This document shows, one piece after another, positions 62,781 to 64,000 of a stretch of 64,000 bases of DNA. This DNA comes from Zavarzinia aquatilis (GTDB lineage Bacteria > Pseudomonadota > Alphaproteobacteria > Zavarziniales > Zavarziniaceae). The DNA is taken from the NCBI RefSeq assembly GCF_003173035.1, contig NZ_QGLE01000005.1, forward strand, positions 62,001 to 126,000, given 5' to 3'. The position numbers and the translations under genes were made by a program. Position 1 is the stretch's first letter. Every line of letters begins with the position of its first letter. The notes under the pieces were generated by a model. The model saw only the letters and a program-made list of their open reading frames with translations. It was not told the origin of the DNA and did not search any database.

Positions 62781-63551
62781 TCAGAAAATCGTGTAGCCGC
62801 CGTCGATGACGATGCAGTCGCCCGTATGGAAACTGCTGGCATCGGAGGCGAGATAGATGGCGATGCCGGCGAAATCCTCGGGCCGGCCCCAGCGCCGCAC
62901 CGGCACCCGGGGCAGTACCTTGTCCTGGAAACGGGGGTTGGCGAAGATGGCGCCGGTCATGTCGCTTTCGACCCAGCCGGGCAGCACGGCGTTGCAGCGG
63001 ACGCCGTCGCGTCCCAGTTCGGCGGCGATGCCGCGCATCATCGAGACGACGGCACCCTTGCTGGCGCCGTAATGCTCGCTCCGCGCCGCGCCTTCGAGGC
63101 CGGCGACCGAGGCCGTGACGACGAGGGAGCCGCCGCCGCCCCGCAGGGTCATGTGGCGGGCGGCTTCGCGCAAGGTCAGGAAGGCGCCGTCGAGATTGAC
63201 CGCCATCACCCGGCGCCATTCGTCGAGGCCGAGCTGCATGAAGGACGCGGCACCGCCGATCACCCCGGCATTGGCGAAGCAGGTATCGACCCGGCCAAAG
63301 GCATCGACGGTGCGGGCGAAACCGTCGGCGACGGCGGCCTCGTCGTCGACCGACACCGCGAAACCGGCGACCCTGGTGCCATGGGCCGACAGGCGCTCGA
63401 CCGCGGCTTCGGTCTTGGCGACATTGGTGCCCCAGATGGCGATGTCGGCGCCCGCCCTCGCGCAACCCTCGGCGAAGCCAAACCCGATGCCGCTGTTGCC
63501 GCCGGTCACCAGCACCACCTTGCCCGTCAGATCGAAAGCCGCGAATGCCAC
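62781..63551 (-). CDS. Short-chain dehydrogenase/reductase (SDR)
   Basis: 256 residues from a GTG at 63551, with GGGAGAG eight bases upstream. The cofactor loop is TGGNSGIGFGFA, the NNAG position is NAGVIGG, and the active site is the Ser in VTASVAGLEG and Tyr-Lys in HYGASKGAVV. The C-terminus FHTGDCIVIDGGYTIF is characteristic of the classical SDRs. A frame extending upstream to 63989 crosses the acetyltransferase gene and is rejected. The start lies just downstream of a 10-base tandem repeat. It is the first gene of a run with the YheT-like and HSL-type hydrolase genes. Confidence 0.88.
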   Translation of the reverse strand: MAFAAFDLTGKVVLVTGGNSGIGFGFAEGCARAGADIAIWGTNVAKTEAAVERLSAHGTRVAGFAVSVDDEAAVADGFARTVDAFGRVDTCFANAGVIGGAASFMQLGLDEWRRVMAVNLDGAFLTLREAARHMTLRGGGGSLVVTASVAGLEGAARSEHYGASKGAVVSMMRGIAAELGRDGVRCNAVLPGWVESDMTGAIFANPRFQDKVLPRVPVRRWGRPEDFAGIAIYLASDASSFHTGDCIVIDGGYTIF

Positions 63552-63569
63552 GATGAACTCTCCCTCGTT

Positions 63570-63599
63570 ATCTTTCTTGATCTTTCTTGATCTTTCTTG
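63570..63599 (-). repeat. Three tandem copies of a 10-base repeat in the SDR leader
   Basis: ATCTTTCTTG occurs three times in a row on the plus strand (63570-63599). On the minus strand it reads CAAGAAAGAT and lies 19 bases upstream of the SDR start codon, between that gene and the acetyltransferase gene. Confidence 0.85.
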
Positions 63600-63610
63600 G
63601 ATCGGGAGGA

Positions 63611-64000
63611 TCAGGGATCGAGCGGCCGGCCGTCCAGCCATTTCGCCATCATGACCCGCGGCTGTTCGGCATAGCCGATCGATTCGTAGAAACCGCGCAC
63701 CTTGCCGTTCTCCGGCCGGATCAGCAGATGCATCTTCTGCATCCCCGTCGCCGCCGCCCAGACTTCCGCCGCCTTGACCAGTTGCCGCCCCAGCCCCGTG
63801 CCCTGCAGCGCGGGGGCGACCGCGACGTAATACATCCAGGCCCGGTGCCCGTCGTGACCCACCATGACCGTGCCGACCACCTCGCCATCGCGCTCCGCCA
63901 CCAGGATCACCGCTTCCAACGAGCCGCGGGCGCGGGCGATGTCGTCCCGCGGGTCGTTCCACGGCCGGGTCAGGCCGCAGGCTTCCCACAGGACAACGAC
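63611..64000 (-). CDS. GNAT-family acetyltransferase, YpeA-like (start outside window)
   Basis: At least 129 residues are encoded; the frame continues off the right edge. The visible start LWEACGLTRPWNDPRDDIARA is characteristic of the YpeA acetyltransferase group (shown here in part: LWEACGLTRPWNDP). The acetyl-CoA binding motif A is VAVAPALQGTGLGRQLVKAA, and the C-terminal end has KMHLLIRPENGKVRGFYESIGY and VMMAKWLDG (quoted in parts). YpeA-type enzymes acetylate unknown amines. The gene ends 60 bases upstream of the SDR start and is followed by the 10-base tandem repeat. Confidence 0.88.
   Translation of the reverse strand, partial: VVVLWEACGLTRPWNDPRDDIARARGSLEAVILVAERDGEVVGTVMVGHDGHRAWMYYVAVAPALQGTGLGRQLVKAAEVWAAATGMQKMHLLIRPENGKVRGFYESIGYAEQPRVMMAKWLDGRPLDP

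Overview
The window is GC-rich, gene-dense chromosomal DNA of a Gram-negative bacterium, most probably an alphaproteobacterium. The evidence is the divergent mrp / hflK-hflC / degP-like block, the high-GC codon use, the Hsp20 and class A RNase P RNA, and many SDR and lipid genes. A Rhodospirillales-like, Zavarzinia-type relative fits the gene content, but that is a guess. I see no insertion sequence, phage or CRISPR array. Coding density is high and several convergent pairs overlap or abut at their stops (15486-15496, 33771-33780, 52181/52182, 57035/57042).

Layout. 1-5.4 kb: start of a membrane sensor-like gene, the Fe-S carrier mrp, and hflK, hflC and a Do/HtrA protease (envelope protein quality control). 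5.4-7.7 kb: a wax ester synthase/DGAT-family acyltransferase and a hemolysin III-type membrane protein. 7.9-15.5 kb: three tandem tadG-like/tadE-like pairs with no other Tad pilus genes. 15.5-21.3 kb: N-formylglutamate amidohydrolase, a CHAP-domain exported protein, a second WS/DGAT enzyme, a small YjfB-like gene, precorrin-2 dehydrogenase plus APS reductase (assimilatory sulfate reduction), a small lipoprotein and tRNA-Leu(GAG). 21.5-24.2 kb: an RTX-type secreted protein built from four tandem units of about 187 residues. 24.4-31.3 kb: a FadL-type porin, a bifunctional beta-oxidation enzyme, an isocitrate dehydrogenase-family enzyme, an EamA exporter, an AmiD-like amidase and RNase P RNA.

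31.3-44.1 kb: Hsp20, a copper pair (Cys/His-rich exported peptide and CopA-like multicopper oxidase), an Old Yellow Enzyme relative, two tandem Tat-exported phospholipases C, then prepilin peptidase, a lytic transglycosylase, and GspD and GspC of a type II secretion system. The phospholipases are plausible cargo of that system. 44.3-47.7 kb: a BaiN/HI0933-type flavoprotein and an autotransporter-like beta-barrel protein. 47.8-52.2 kb: a catabolic-looking set (SnoaL-like, SDR, sulfotransferase, DUF1214) with a divergent TetR regulator. 52.2-64 kb: an Aas-like fusion (MFS + PlsC + acyl ligase), a class I cyclic-nucleotide phosphodiesterase, a Sel1-repeat/serine protease fusion, and an SDR/LysR/esterase/hydrolase/SDR/GNAT stretch.

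The observations I rate highest are: (i) two perfect TGTGA-N6-TCACA (CRP/FNR-type) sites, one of them upstream of the class I phosphodiesterase gene, which suggests feedback control of cyclic nucleotides; (ii) the triplicated tadG/tadE cassette with a conserved stop/start junction; (iii) the four-unit RTX protein with an unassigned repeated domain; and (iv) the partial type II secretion locus next to the duplicated phospholipases.
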